This document shows, in pieces, positions 49,883 through 59,558 of a stretch of 64,000 bases of DNA. The position numbers and the translations under genes were made by a program. This DNA comes from Bacteroidota bacterium (GTDB lineage Bacteria; Bacteroidota; Bacteroidia; Chitinophagales; Chitinophagaceae), in assembly GCA_947448725.1 (NCBI GenBank), contig CANFOM010000003.1, positions 1-64,000 on the forward strand, written 5' to 3'. The notes beneath the pieces are model-generated. The model was given only the letters and a program-made list of their open reading frames with translations, ran no database searches and was not told where the DNA came from. Within the stretch, counting starts at the first letter, position 1. Every line of letters begins with the position of its first letter.

Positions 49883-52800
49883 ATGAGAAATATGTTCTCT
49901 TCCTATAAAAATCCAATTATTATTTTAGCAGTATTTATACTGTTAGGGGGATTCTTTGCTTATAGTAAACTACAAACAGCTTTATTTCCTGAAATTACTT
50001 TTCCTAAAATTAAAGTGATTGCAGATGCTGGACAATTGCCTGTAAAAAAGATGATGGTAACGGTGACAAGACAACTTGAAAATGCCATCAAACAAGTTCC
50101 CGATTTAAAAATGATTCGTAGTACCACGAGTAGGGGTAGTTGTGAGATTTCTGCTTATATGGAATGGAAAGCGAATATTGACATCAGTCAGCAAAGAATT
50201 GAATCAAAAATAAATGAGATTCGAAATACGCTTCCTGCAGAAACCAATATCACCGTTGAAAGAATGAATCCCTCTATTTTACCCATAGCTGGCTATTCCC
50301 TAGAGAGCAGGACCAAATCGCCGATAGAAATGAAGTTGTTGGCTTTGTATACCATCAAGCCATTTTTATCTCAAGTGGAAGGGGTGGCAGAAATTCGAGT
50401 GATTGGTGGTAAAACCAAGGAATATTGGGCTATTTTAAATACCCAAAAGATGAGTACACTGGGCATTACCCCCGATGTCATCAATACAGCACTTGGTCAA
50501 ACTAATTTTATTAAATCAAATGGCTATTTATCGGACTACCGATTATTGTATTTAACAGTGACCGATGCGGCTGTAACTTCCATCGCGCAATTAGAAAGTT
50601 TAGTGGTAAAGAATGACGGGAAAAGGATTGTTTTAATGAAAGACATTGCTGATGTTAAAATACAAGAGGCGAAAGAATATGTAAAGATAAATGCTAATGG
50701 TAAAGATGGATTGTTGTTGGCTGTTATTAAACAACCCAATAGTAATTTAATTAGCATTACAGAAAAGTTAAATGAAAAAATAAATGAACTTCAAAAAATC
50801 ATACCCAAAGATGTTCAAATAAAACCCTTTTATGTCCAAGCTGAATTTGTTCAAGATTCCATTAAAAGTGTTACTGATAGTTTATGGATGGGTTTAGGCT
50901 TAGCTATTTTTGTTGCGGTTTTATTTTTGCGCTCTTTTAAATCTAGCTCTGTTATTTTAATTACGATACCCATTATTATTTCTTTAACCTTATTATTATT
51001 GTATGCCTTTGGTCAAACATTTAATATCATGACCTTAGGCGCACTAGCTGCGGCCATTGGTTTGATTATAGATGATGCTATTGTGGTGGTAGAGCAAATA
51101 CATCGCACGCATGAAGAATTTCCTAATGAACCCACTAATAGCTTGGTTGTAAAGGCTATTAAGTATTTGCTACCTGCAATGATTGGTTCTTCTTTAAGTA
51201 CAATTGTTATCTTTTTGCCATTTGAATTAATGAGTGGGGTGGCCGGCGCCTATTTTAAAGTACTCACCAATACTATGATAATTGCCTTGATATGTTCCTT
51301 CTTTGTTACTTGGATTATTTTACCCATTCTGTATATTTTATTTACAAAAAATGCAGAAGGAAATATTAATAAGGGGCCTATAAAAATTGAAGCAAAAGTA
51401 AAAACACAAAAATGGGTAGGTTTATTTATACAGAAACCTATCATTAGTATTTCTATAATTGCCTTTCTTGTTCTTTCTGTCATTTATATGATACCAAAAT
51501 TAGAAACAGGATTTTTACCTGAGATGGATGAGGGGAGTATTGTTTTTGATTACAACTCACCTCCAGGAACTTCTTTAGAAGAAACAGATAGAATGCTGCG
51601 GGAGGTGGAGAAAATGTTGATTCAAGTACCTGAAGTAAAAGCTTATAGCAGGAGGACTGGCACACAAATGGGATTTTTTATTACAGAGCCTAATAGAGGA
51701 GACTATCTAATACAATTAAAAAAAGATAGGACTAAAACCACCGAGGAGGTGATAAGTGATATTCGAATAAAGGTAGAACAAAGTCAACCAGCACTTCGGA
51801 TTGATTTTGGGCAAGTGATTGGCGATATGTTAGGCGATTTAATGACTTCGGTACAACCTATAGAAGTGAAAATATTTGGAACGGATCAAGATAAATTAAA
51901 AGTATTATCTCATCAGGTAGCTACTATTATTTCCAAAGTGGAGGGCACTGCTGATGTGTTTGATGGTGTTGTTATTGCTGGTCCTTCTATTGATATTAAA
52001 CCTAATTCAGTTTCTTTGGCACAATTTGGCATCACTCCTGCCAACTTACAATTTCAAATGCAATCAAGTTTGGAAGGGAATGTAGTAGGGGCGGTATATG
52101 ATAAAAATCAATTTAGCAATTTAAGATTGGTTTACCCAGGTAGTAAAAATTTAAGTGTAGCGGATATAAAAAATACACCCATATTTTTGCCCAATGGTAA
52201 ATTGAAGCCCATTAGTCAATTGGCTAGTATTCAGATCAATGAAGGTGATGCAGAAATACAAAGAGAGAATTTACAATCCATGGGGGTCGTTACTGGCAGG
52301 CTAGAAGGGCGTGATTTAGGTAGTGTTATTAAGGATATACAAAAAGAAGTCAATACTAAAATAAATTTACCTCAAGGCTATGCTGTTGTGTATGGCGGTA
52401 GCTATGCCGATCAACAACAATCTTTCAAAGAATTACTTTTCATTTTAATTACATCTAGTTTATTGGTGTTTGGCGTTATCTTGTTTTTATTTAAAGAATT
52501 TAAAATTGCCATCATTATTTTATTGGTTTCCGTGTTGGGTATTTGTGGTAGTGTGATAGGGTTGTTCTTAACAGGAACGCAGTTAAATGTTGGCAGCTAT
52601 ACTGGCTTAATCATGATTGTAGGTATCATTGGTGAAAATGCCATATTTACATTTTTACAGTTCAAAGCTTCTTATTTATCTAATAATAATGTAGATGAAT
52701 CTATAATTTATTCTATTTCTACCCGTCTTCGCCCTAAATTGATGACTGCATTTGGAGCCATTATTGCTTTAATGCCTATTGCCTTAGGAATTGGCACTGG

Positions 52801-52915
52801 GGCTCAACTGCATCAACCCTTAGCTATTGCTGTTATCGGGGGATTTGTGATTGCATTACCCTTACTTTTAATTGTTTTACCAAGTTTTATACGAATGGTA
52901 TATAGTCAGAAATAA
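49883..52915 (+). CDS. RND efflux permease, AcrB/CusA superfamily
   Basis: A 1010-residue inner-membrane pump with twelve TM helices and two large periplasmic loops. TM1 is at 10-28. The proton-relay motif IGLIIDDAIVVVEQIHR holds Asp397-Asp398, as in drug-type (HAE) pumps. The long loops include TLPAETNITVERMNPSI. The last segment VGSYTGLIMIVGIIGENAIF is the TM10-11 region. Substrate class is not certain: drugs, bile-like amphiphiles or metals. It forms one operon with the TolC and adaptor genes upstream. Confidence 0.95.
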   Translation: MRNMFSSYKNPIIILAVFILLGGFFAYSKLQTALFPEITFPKIKVIADAGQLPVKKMMVTVTRQLENAIKQVPDLKMIRSTTSRGSCEISAYMEWKANIDISQQRIESKINEIRNTLPAETNITVERMNPSILPIAGYSLESRTKSPIEMKLLALYTIKPFLSQVEGVAEIRVIGGKTKEYWAILNTQKMSTLGITPDVINTALGQTNFIKSNGYLSDYRLLYLTVTDAAVTSIAQLESLVVKNDGKRIVLMKDIADVKIQEAKEYVKINANGKDGLLLAVIKQPNSNLISITEKLNEKINELQKIIPKDVQIKPFYVQAEFVQDSIKSVTDSLWMGLGLAIFVAVLFLRSFKSSSVILITIPIIISLTLLLLYAFGQTFNIMTLGALAAAIGLIIDDAIVVVEQIHRTHEEFPNEPTNSLVVKAIKYLLPAMIGSSLSTIVIFLPFELMSGVAGAYFKVLTNTMIIALICSFFVTWIILPILYILFTKNAEGNINKGPIKIEAKVKTQKWVGLFIQKPIISISIIAFLVLSVIYMIPKLETGFLPEMDEGSIVFDYNSPPGTSLEETDRMLREVEKMLIQVPEVKAYSRRTGTQMGFFITEPNRGDYLIQLKKDRTKTTEEVISDIRIKVEQSQPALRIDFGQVIGDMLGDLMTSVQPIEVKIFGTDQDKLKVLSHQVATIISKVEGTADVFDGVVIAGPSIDIKPNSVSLAQFGITPANLQFQMQSSLEGNVVGAVYDKNQFSNLRLVYPGSKNLSVADIKNTPIFLPNGKLKPISQLASIQINEGDAEIQRENLQSMGVVTGRLEGRDLGSVIKDIQKEVNTKINLPQGYAVVYGGSYADQQQSFKELLFILITSSLLVFGVILFLFKEFKIAIIILLVSVLGICGSVIGLFLTGTQLNVGSYTGLIMIVGIIGENAIFTFLQFKASYLSNNNVDESIIYSISTRLRPKLMTAFGAIIALMPIALGIGTGAQLHQPLAIAVIGGFVIALPLLLIVLPSFIRMVYSQK

Positions 52916-52955
52916 TTTTAATTTAACTTCCTACTCAATTTAATAAAAATAAAAA

Positions 52956-53957
52956 ATGAAAAAATCAATCTTCTTAGCCTTATTCACAATTTGTGTATTA
53001 AATATTTTTGCACAAAGTAAATATGCGCAAATTAATGTGTTTCACATAGCAAGTCCAGGTGGATGGGATTATATCACTATTAATCCTGCGTCAAATAAAT
53101 TATACATGTCACATGGCACACAAGTAAATATATTGGACAAAATTACTGGAGATTCTTTAGGTGTCATTTCCAATACTATTGGCGTTCATGGCATTGCTTT
53201 TATTAATGAAACAAAAAAAGGATATACCAGCAATGGTCGAATGAATGATGTGACTGTTTTTAATCTTTCTAACAATGAAGTCATTTCAAGAATTGCAACA
53301 GGTGAAAACCCGGATGCCATTTTTTATGATGAGTTTTCTAAAAAAATTATTACTTGTAATGGACGAAGTAAAGATCTTACTGTAATCGATCCTGCTACAG
53401 ATAAAGTGGTGGCTACAATACCTGTAGGTGGTAAGCCTGAAACGGCTGTAAGCAATAATGCAGGCCATGTTTATGTAAATGTGGAAGATAAAAATGAAAT
53501 AGTAGATATTGATATTACAAAAAATATAGTTGTAGCACATTGGTCAATAATGCCGGGTGAAACACCTACTGGTTTGGCCATTGATAATGTTACACATCGT
53601 TTATTTGCTGGATGCGAAAAACAATTAATAGTAATAGACGCTAGCAATGGAAAAGTAGTTGATAAATTACCTATTGGAGATGGTTGTGATGGAGTTGCTT
53701 TTGATAATAAACTTAAATTTATTTTCACCTCTAATGGAGAAGGAACAGTCACAGTGATAAAAGAAAATAGTGCTAATGATTTTAAAGTAATAGAAACTTT
53801 AATGACCAAAAGAGGGGCTAGAACTATTGGCAATGATGAATCTACGCACAATATATATATGCCTACTGCCGATTTTGAGAAGCAAGAACCTGGTGATAAA
53901 TCAAGACCAAAAATGATACCTGGAACTTTTCAAATTCTGGTTTTTGGTAAAAAATAA
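52956..53957 (+). CDS. YncE-like seven-blade beta-propeller protein, secreted
   Basis: A 333-residue secreted protein (signal peptide ending IFAQS). Repeats such as DKVVATIPVGGKPETAVSNN, RIATGENPDAIFYDEFS and GKVVDKLPIGDGCDGVAFDN are YncE/YVTN beta-propeller blades. It follows the RND permease by 40 bases and may be part of that operon. Propellers of this type bind DNA, metals or surface partners; the role here is unknown. An 18-bp hairpin lies after it. Confidence 0.88.
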   Translation: MKKSIFLALFTICVLNIFAQSKYAQINVFHIASPGGWDYITINPASNKLYMSHGTQVNILDKITGDSLGVISNTIGVHGIAFINETKKGYTSNGRMNDVTVFNLSNNEVISRIATGENPDAIFYDEFSKKIITCNGRSKDLTVIDPATDKVVATIPVGGKPETAVSNNAGHVYVNVEDKNEIVDIDITKNIVVAHWSIMPGETPTGLAIDNVTHRLFAGCEKQLIVIDASNGKVVDKLPIGDGCDGVAFDNKLKFIFTSNGEGTVTVIKENSANDFKVIETLMTKRGARTIGNDESTHNIYMPTADFEKQEPGDKSRPKMIPGTFQILVFGKK

Positions 53958-53970
53958 TTAGTAAAAATTT

Positions 53971-54012
53971 TAATGAATGGTTTAGGGTGCTGAAACCCTA
54001 AACCATTCATTA
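53971..54012 (+). terminator. 18-bp hairpin after the YncE-like gene, lacking a plus-strand T run
   Basis: Perfect arms TAATGAATGGTTTAGGGT and ACCCTAAACCATTCATTA with a six-base loop. On the plus strand it is not followed by a T run, while on the minus strand AAATTTTT follows. It is therefore an atypical terminator, or an RNA-stability hairpin for the efflux operon. Confidence 0.6.
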
Positions 54013-54084
54013 TGCAGTGATCATTTCATATCTAGTTAAACCTTTTTAGATATATTGTATCGTAGAGTAATTAATCATCTTTGT

Positions 54085-55008
54085 ATGCGTAGTATCAATA
54101 TTGCAGTAACTCTAATTACTTTTTTATTTTTAAGCACCTCATGCATCTTTGCACAGTCTATTTCAAACCTGGATAGCTCGAGTAAACCAATTTTTAAAAT
54201 ACAGCTAGATTATTTAAATAATTATGTTTACAATGGCCGATCCGATTCTATTTCTTCACCCTATCAAATTACGACTGCTTCCGTAAACTTTGCGAATGGG
54301 ATCTATTCCAATTTTATAGCCAACTATTTACTCACTCCCAATCAAACTAGGTTTGATTTTTTCGAATTAGATTTAGGCTATGAATATAAAATAGGCAAAA
54401 AAATAAGCGGTGAATTGTATGGCTCTAAATATTTTTATTCCAATCAAAGTAATTTATTAAATGGAGATATTACCAGTGATTTTGGTGCCACATTTAATTA
54501 TGATTTAGGTTTGTTTCAATTTAACAATACCCTTGATATGTTTTTTTCTGGTAAATCTGATTACCAATATATGCCCGGTATAGAAAAGGGGTTTGAATTT
54601 GGAGATAAGAATTCTAAATGGGAAATAACCCCTGGCATTTATTCTGTAATTAGCACCTTAAACTATTATGAAAATGTATTTACAAGAAAGCAAAATGCAC
54701 AAAAGAATTTAAAAAATAAGCCAGCACCACCGTCCAATGTTCAAAGTATAACATCGCTAGTAGACAAGGGGTTTAAACTAGTAGATATGGAATACAGTAT
54801 GCCTATTAGTTATCAAACTGGAGCGTTGTCATTTATTTTTACCCCCACTTTAGCAATTCCGTTTCACACAATTAAAACTATTACAGTAAATAGCACTACC
54901 TTACTCAATGGGAATGTGAATACCAATACTATTGACTCTACACCCTATTCGGAACGAAATTTAACCAACCAATTTTATTTTCAAATAGGGTTTAATTACA
55001 AATTTTAA
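54085..55008 (+). CDS. outer-membrane protein of unknown family, beta-barrel-like
   Basis: A 307-residue secreted protein (signal peptide ending IFAQ). The mature part has repeated aromatic-rich strands (YLNNYVYNGRSDSISSPYQI, FELDLGYEYKIGKK, NLTNQFYFQIGFNYKF at the end), as in beta-barrels of the Bacteroidota outer membrane, with the final aromatic strand expected. No named family recognised. The ATG at 54085 is immediately preceded by a -7-like CATCTTTG (54076-54083), favouring it over an earlier TTG. One base separates its stop from the half-MFS gene. Confidence 0.7.
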   Translation: MRSINIAVTLITFLFLSTSCIFAQSISNLDSSSKPIFKIQLDYLNNYVYNGRSDSISSPYQITTASVNFANGIYSNFIANYLLTPNQTRFDFFELDLGYEYKIGKKISGELYGSKYFYSNQSNLLNGDITSDFGATFNYDLGLFQFNNTLDMFFSGKSDYQYMPGIEKGFEFGDKNSKWEITPGIYSVISTLNYYENVFTRKQNAQKNLKNKPAPPSNVQSITSLVDKGFKLVDMEYSMPISYQTGALSFIFTPTLAIPFHTIKTITVNSTTLLNGNVNTNTIDSTPYSERNLTNQFYFQIGFNYKF

Positions 55009-55009
55009 A

Positions 55010-55582
55010 ATGGCTTTAAATAGAGCTACTAAAATATTATTAATTGCATCCAGCTTGTGGTACTTTGGTGAAGGGTTATTTGGCCCCTTATTTGCTATCT
55101 ATGCCGAAAAAATTGGTGGAAATTTATTAGACATCACTTGGGCTTGGGCTATCTATCTAATAGCTACTGGTATATTTTATGCAATTATTGGAAAATTATT
55201 TACTCGTTCAAAATTCAAACGGCATTTAATGGTGTTTGGATATGGATTAAATGCCTTACTCACTTTTGGCTATATTTTTGTTCACAATACACAAGAACTT
55301 TTTTTACTGCAAGTAGGTTTGGGAATTGCAGAAGCTGTGAGTACGCCTATTTGGGATTCCTTATTTGCCTCCAATTTGGAAGATAATGAAAATACTTTTC
55401 ATTGGAGTTTGGCCACAGGCCATACTCATTTTGTCTCAGGTATTGCGATCGCAATTGGGGGATTAATTGCTAATTATGTTTCTTTTCATGCCTTGTTTAT
55501 GACTATGGGCATCATACAGTTAATAGCCACTTTTACACAAGCTAAATTACTTTTCGGGGAAAGTACCCGCCTAAAAAACTAA
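55010..55582 (+). CDS. half-size MFS transporter
   Basis: A 190-residue membrane protein with six hydrophobic helices that resembles one half of a major facilitator: TM1 with WYFGEGLFGPLFAIYA, TM2, a cytoplasmic loop with basic RSKFKR, then TM3-6 (VGLGIAEAVSTPIWDSLFAS). Full MFS proteins have about 400 residues and twelve helices. No second half follows: the downstream gene is convergent and unrelated. It may be a genuine dimerising half-transporter or a truncated one. Only one base separates it from the upstream outer-membrane gene. Confidence 0.8.
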   Translation: MALNRATKILLIASSLWYFGEGLFGPLFAIYAEKIGGNLLDITWAWAIYLIATGIFYAIIGKLFTRSKFKRHLMVFGYGLNALLTFGYIFVHNTQELFLLQVGLGIAEAVSTPIWDSLFASNLEDNENTFHWSLATGHTHFVSGIAIAIGGLIANYVSFHALFMTMGIIQLIATFTQAKLLFGESTRLKN

Positions 55583-56694
55583 GACACTGTTTTCACATAG
55601 TGCACATTACGTTCGCTTAAATAGTTCATTATAAAATTAAAGCAGGCTTCATCTTTTCCCACTAATTCAGGTGGAAAAACACCCTTTTCATTAAATAAAT
55701 TATTAGCCAACATATTTAATGCGGCTGTGCAGGTATAGCCAGTAGTGCGGCTCATACTGCTGGTTGCTGAAACAGCATCATATTCGTCATACAATGAATA
55801 ACAAATAGTTTTGCCTTCACCAGTTACTTTAATAGTCATGATGGTAAACTCGGGTTCGGTTGCACCCAATTTCCATTGATCAAATAATAAAGTAGAAGTA
55901 AATCCTAATGGAGAAATTTCTTGTCCATTGTATTTGATGGGGGTAGTATTTAAAAATCCAGCTTTAATAAGAGATTGCATCAAATCAATATGTCCAGGGT
56001 ACCTTAAAGTTTTTTCTTTTATATTAGGTATATGCCCCATCGTAAATAAAATACTTCTTAAACCATCGGTATTAAAGGCTTCCAAAGTACCTACTTCGTC
56101 AAAATCTATTAACTCGGCATCACTTAATGCTGGCTTGGTAACAATGCAACTATTTTCGACATAGCGTGCAGGGCGGGTATATTCTTCTAAAACATCAATA
56201 GGAGAAAATGGTGCCTTGTATTCAAATGGCTGAGTGCGCTTCTTGGGCAATCCACCTACCATGCATTCAAAATTTTCAATTTTCATTCTTGCATTGTGGT
56301 AACCAATAATAAAATTACTCATACCTGGTGCAACCCCACAATCTACAATGGCGGTTACCTGGTTCTGTTTTGCCAAAGCATCTAATTGCAAAGCATCTTC
56401 CGGAAAAAATGAAATATCAACCACATTCTTTTTAGCAGTTATTACGGCTTCTAAAGTTTTATAACCCATAAAGCCAGGGACTGCTGTAATTACATAATCA
56501 AAATTGGCTAGTAAGTTGGCATAATTTTTATAATCACCTAAGTCGGTTTGAACTGTTTTTATGTTTTTACTTTTTTCAGATAAGATGCTCAATGATTTGT
56601 TACTAATATCAAAGGAAGTGACTTCGTTATTTTTTGCAAGGTCAATGGCCATTGCACGACCTACCATACCAGCTCCTAAAATTGCTATTTTCAT
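55579..56694 (-). CDS. saccharopine dehydrogenase-like oxidoreductase
   Basis: A 371-residue cytoplasmic enzyme. The N-terminal Rossmann motif is ILGAGMVGRAMAIDLA (about 4-19), followed by the saccharopine dehydrogenase C-terminal fold (VVDISFFPEDALQLDALAKQ, VDCGVAPGMSNFIIGYHNAR, GGLPKKR). Relatives act on saccharopine, carboxynorspermidine or other amino-acid substrates, so the exact reaction is open. The stop overlaps the convergent half-MFS stop by 4 bases. Confidence 0.88.
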   Translation of the reverse strand: MKIAILGAGMVGRAMAIDLAKNNEVTSFDISNKSLSILSEKSKNIKTVQTDLGDYKNYANLLANFDYVITAVPGFMGYKTLEAVITAKKNVVDISFFPEDALQLDALAKQNQVTAIVDCGVAPGMSNFIIGYHNARMKIENFECMVGGLPKKRTQPFEYKAPFSPIDVLEEYTRPARYVENSCIVTKPALSDAELIDFDEVGTLEAFNTDGLRSILFTMGHIPNIKEKTLRYPGHIDLMQSLIKAGFLNTTPIKYNGQEISPLGFTSTLLFDQWKLGATEPEFTIMTIKVTGEGKTICYSLYDEYDAVSATSSMSRTTGYTCTAALNMLANNLFNEKGVFPPELVGKDEACFNFIMNYLSERNVHYVKTVS

Positions 56695-56842
56695 ACTATA
56701 TATTTTTTCTATTTTTTAAAACGAAAGCTATCTCGACTTACTATAAAGTGGAAAGGCAAGGTAGCTTAATATGCTTACATGGCCATCCTAAAAAAGGGGT
56801 AAATCTAATGAATTTAGTCAGGTCTTATTTTAATTAATTTAC

Positions 56843-56965
56843 CTATTCTATTTCATTCAATAATTCTTCAACATATTGAAAATCAATATAATAAGAGTAA
56901 TTCTCATACTCTTTTTTGTAAATATTGCTCACATAAAAATTCCTAAATTCATTGATTTTTTTCAT
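56843..56965 (-). CDS. possible microprotein, 40 residues
   Basis: A short minus-strand frame (MKKINEFRNFYVSNIYKKEY ... LLNEIE) ending in TAG. It is Tyr/Glu/Asn-rich and lies in the 310-base gap 56695-57004 between the divergent saccharopine and dioxygenase genes. No family or ribosome-binding site was recognised, so it may be chance. Nothing else was seen in that gap beyond AT-rich sequence expected to hold the two promoters. Confidence 0.25.
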   Translation of the reverse strand: MKKINEFRNFYVSNIYKKEYENYSYYIDFQYVEELLNEIE

Positions 56966-57004
56966 AGCTTCAATTCTTCTATTTTTTTAAATTAAACGAT
57001 TCAA

Positions 57005-58429
57005 ATGTCTATCAAATCTAATTATTCTGATGGTTTTTTTGATGTAAGCGCTACACATGGTTTTTTACCCATTAAAGCCCCTTTGGTAAAATTACCTCCT
57101 GTGTACAATGATTTACAAGAAGTACTGGATAAAATGCCGGTGGTTTTAAATGAAAACGAATTTGGATTTTTGCATACCATTGATGGTATTGTAGCGCCGG
57201 TTATGGCTATTAAAAATCACTTAGAGGATGTAGAAAAAGAGCAGGATATTTTTGTTTTACAAGCTTTATTTAGATCTTATAGTTTTTTAAGTTCTGCTTA
57301 CTTATTAGAACCTTCCTATCAACAATTTAAAATAGATGGGAAATACGGTAAAGCAAGAAATATTTTACCAGCCAATATTGCACAACCTTTTTGCAAAGTG
57401 GCGGAAAAATTAAATGTTTTTGCTTGGTTAGATTATCATTACGCTTACTCTTTAGGTAACTATCAAAAATTAGATGATCAAGGCGATTTAAATTGGGAAA
57501 ACATTACCATGTGTAATCGATTTTCTGGTCAACCGGATGAAGTGGGTTTTATTATGTTGCATGTTGACATCAATCGTTTTTCTGCAAATTTAGTAGGTAC
57601 CGTGATGCAAACCATTCAAGCATTATACAATGGAGATACCGCTGTGGGTTCTTTATTGGAAAAGAATTGGAATACCATGCAGCAAATGAATTTAAGAAGA
57701 AAAGAAATGTGGAAGGCCTCAAGATGGCAGCGCTATAACGACTTTAGAATTTTCATTATGGGCGTTAAAGGCAACACCGAATTATTTGGAGAGGGAGTCA
57801 CTTATGAAAATGTTTGGGACGAGCCTAAAGCCTTTAGAGGACAAACGGGTGCCCAAGATGATATTATTCCTATGCAAGATATTTTTTCAGGCGTAATTTT
57901 TTATTATCCTCAAAATGAATTAACCAAGTATTTACTCGACTTGCGTTTGTATCGTCCTACCTGTGTGCAAAGCTTTTTTATCGATTTAGAAACTTCTATG
58001 AAAGAAGTTCATCCAAAAGGGTTGATGGGAAAATTGCTTGAAAATAAGGATAGCACTGGACTTTGCTTTTTATTAGGCATCCTAGAAGAAATCTATCATT
58101 TTAGAAATGGGCATTGGCAGTTTGTACAAAAGTATATTATGGCCAACACGAAATATGCAATGGCTACAGGCGGCACTCCTATAACTTCTTGGATTCCGAA
58201 TCAAATTTTATCAGTCATACACCAAATGGAAGATGTTGCCGCAGCCATCAAACAAGTTGGCACTTCTGATAACTCAATAGCCAATGCTTTGTATGAAAAA
58301 AATGTAAATTTATTACCCACCAAGCGTGGCTTAATTGATGGTCAATTGGCTTTAATTCATAAAAATGATTTTTCTGCCGAAGCAGTTTTTGCTTTAAATC
58401 AAAAATTTGGTTACGATGACACCGAATAG
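57005..58429 (+). CDS. indoleamine 2,3-dioxygenase-like haem protein
   Basis: A 474-residue protein of the indoleamine 2,3-dioxygenase family, which opens the tryptophan indole ring with haem and O2. Helical N-terminal domain; haem domain with proximal His370 in NGHWQFVQKYI, followed by TGGTPITSWIPNQ (388-400), the family's conserved TGGT motif. In the distal region, RGQTGAQDDIIP (278-289) replaces the animal-type GQSS-containing loop, so substrate preference may differ. No other kynurenine-pathway genes are in the window. Confidence 0.85.
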   Translation: MSIKSNYSDGFFDVSATHGFLPIKAPLVKLPPVYNDLQEVLDKMPVVLNENEFGFLHTIDGIVAPVMAIKNHLEDVEKEQDIFVLQALFRSYSFLSSAYLLEPSYQQFKIDGKYGKARNILPANIAQPFCKVAEKLNVFAWLDYHYAYSLGNYQKLDDQGDLNWENITMCNRFSGQPDEVGFIMLHVDINRFSANLVGTVMQTIQALYNGDTAVGSLLEKNWNTMQQMNLRRKEMWKASRWQRYNDFRIFIMGVKGNTELFGEGVTYENVWDEPKAFRGQTGAQDDIIPMQDIFSGVIFYYPQNELTKYLLDLRLYRPTCVQSFFIDLETSMKEVHPKGLMGKLLENKDSTGLCFLLGILEEIYHFRNGHWQFVQKYIMANTKYAMATGGTPITSWIPNQILSVIHQMEDVAAAIKQVGTSDNSIANALYEKNVNLLPTKRGLIDGQLALIHKNDFSAEAVFALNQKFGYDDTE

Positions 58430-58475
58430 TAAATATTCCCTACATTTAAATATCAAATTATTTAAACATTAGGCT

Positions 58476-59558
58476 ATGAAACGACTTCTATCTCTTGATT
58501 TCATGCGTGGGTTTATAATGGTACTATTGGCTTTAGAAAGTACAGGACTTTTTGAACATTTATTGAAAGCCAACGAAACAAATTTTTTAAATAGTTTCTT
58601 TTTACAATTTTTTCATCATCCTTGGAATGGACTCCATTTTTGGGATTTAATACAACCTGGATTTATGTTTATGGCTGGAGTGGCTATGGCTTATTCTTTG
58701 CACAAACAAAAACAGGAGGGGATGGCCTGGAATAAATCTTTTTTAAAAATTCTCAAAAGATGTGGCTGGTTATTTTTCTGGGGTGTATTGGATTATGCGG
58801 TTAGACCAAAGGGATTGTCTTTTGAATTGTGGGATGTGCTTACTCAATTATCTTTTACCACCTTAATAGCTTTTTTAGTTTTTGAATGGAAGATAAGCCA
58901 TCAAATATTATTCAGTATTGGCTTATTGCTATTAACTGAATGTTTGTATCGATTTACGCAGGTGCCTGGTTTTGACCAAGCTTTTGTGGATCAACATAAT
59001 TTTGGTAATTATATGGACACCATTTTAATGAATAAAATAAATAAAGGAGGTTGGGTAGCTATAAATTGTATACCCACTGCAGTACATACTATTGCAGGAG
59101 CTATTATTGGAAAAATATTTTTAGAAGGGAAGGCCGATATTATAAAGAAATTGCTTTTAGCGGCAGTAGCTTGTTTAATCATTGGATATGGGTTAGATAT
59201 AATTGGATTGACACCTATTATAAAGAAAATTGCGACCAGTTCATTCACGATCGTCTCTCTGGGATGGTGTATACTAGGCTTGAGTGGTTGTTATTGGTGG
59301 ATTGATATCTTAAACCATAAGAGATACCTAGTTTTTTTTACGGTAGTAGGTATGAATTCACTTTTTATTTATTTATTTTTTGAAATAGTAGCTTCAAGAT
59401 GGTTCAATGAATATATTTATAAAATAAGCAATGGAGTGATTTCAATTTTTTCTACCCATCAAACGTTCAATCAAATAATCTCTTCCTTAGTTATATTTAG
59501 TTTGGAATGGGGGATGTGTTATTTTTTATATAAAAAGAAAATCTTCTTTAAAATCTAA
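58476..59558 (+). CDS. DUF5009/acyltransferase-like membrane protein
   Basis: A 360-residue inner-membrane protein with about ten TM helices, starting RLLSLDFMRGFIMVLLALES, which is the heparan-alpha-glucosaminide N-acetyltransferase-like/DUF5009 signature, and including WDLIQPGFMFMAGVAMAYSL. It probably transfers an acyl group onto a surface or extracellular glycan. It follows the dioxygenase-like gene by 46 bases. Its stop codon abuts the stop of the convergent sulfatase-fold gene. Confidence 0.87.
   Translation: MKRLLSLDFMRGFIMVLLALESTGLFEHLLKANETNFLNSFFLQFFHHPWNGLHFWDLIQPGFMFMAGVAMAYSLHKQKQEGMAWNKSFLKILKRCGWLFFWGVLDYAVRPKGLSFELWDVLTQLSFTTLIAFLVFEWKISHQILFSIGLLLLTECLYRFTQVPGFDQAFVDQHNFGNYMDTILMNKINKGGWVAINCIPTAVHTIAGAIIGKIFLEGKADIIKKLLLAAVACLIIGYGLDIIGLTPIIKKIATSSFTIVSLGWCILGLSGCYWWIDILNHKRYLVFFTVVGMNSLFIYLFFEIVASRWFNEYIYKISNGVISIFSTHQTFNQIISSLVIFSLEWGMCYFLYKKKIFFKI

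Noticed and set aside
55010..55582. Frameshifted second half of the MFS gene
   Set aside because: I looked for MFS-like helices downstream in all frames and found only the convergent saccharopine dehydrogenase-like gene, so there is no remnant to rejoin.
56634..56837. A plus-strand frame ending CLHGHPKKGVNLMNLVRSYFN-like, which at first recalled the tail of a HicA-type toxin
   Set aside because: Half of it overlaps the start of the saccharopine dehydrogenase-like gene, the HicA core residues are missing and no antitoxin follows.
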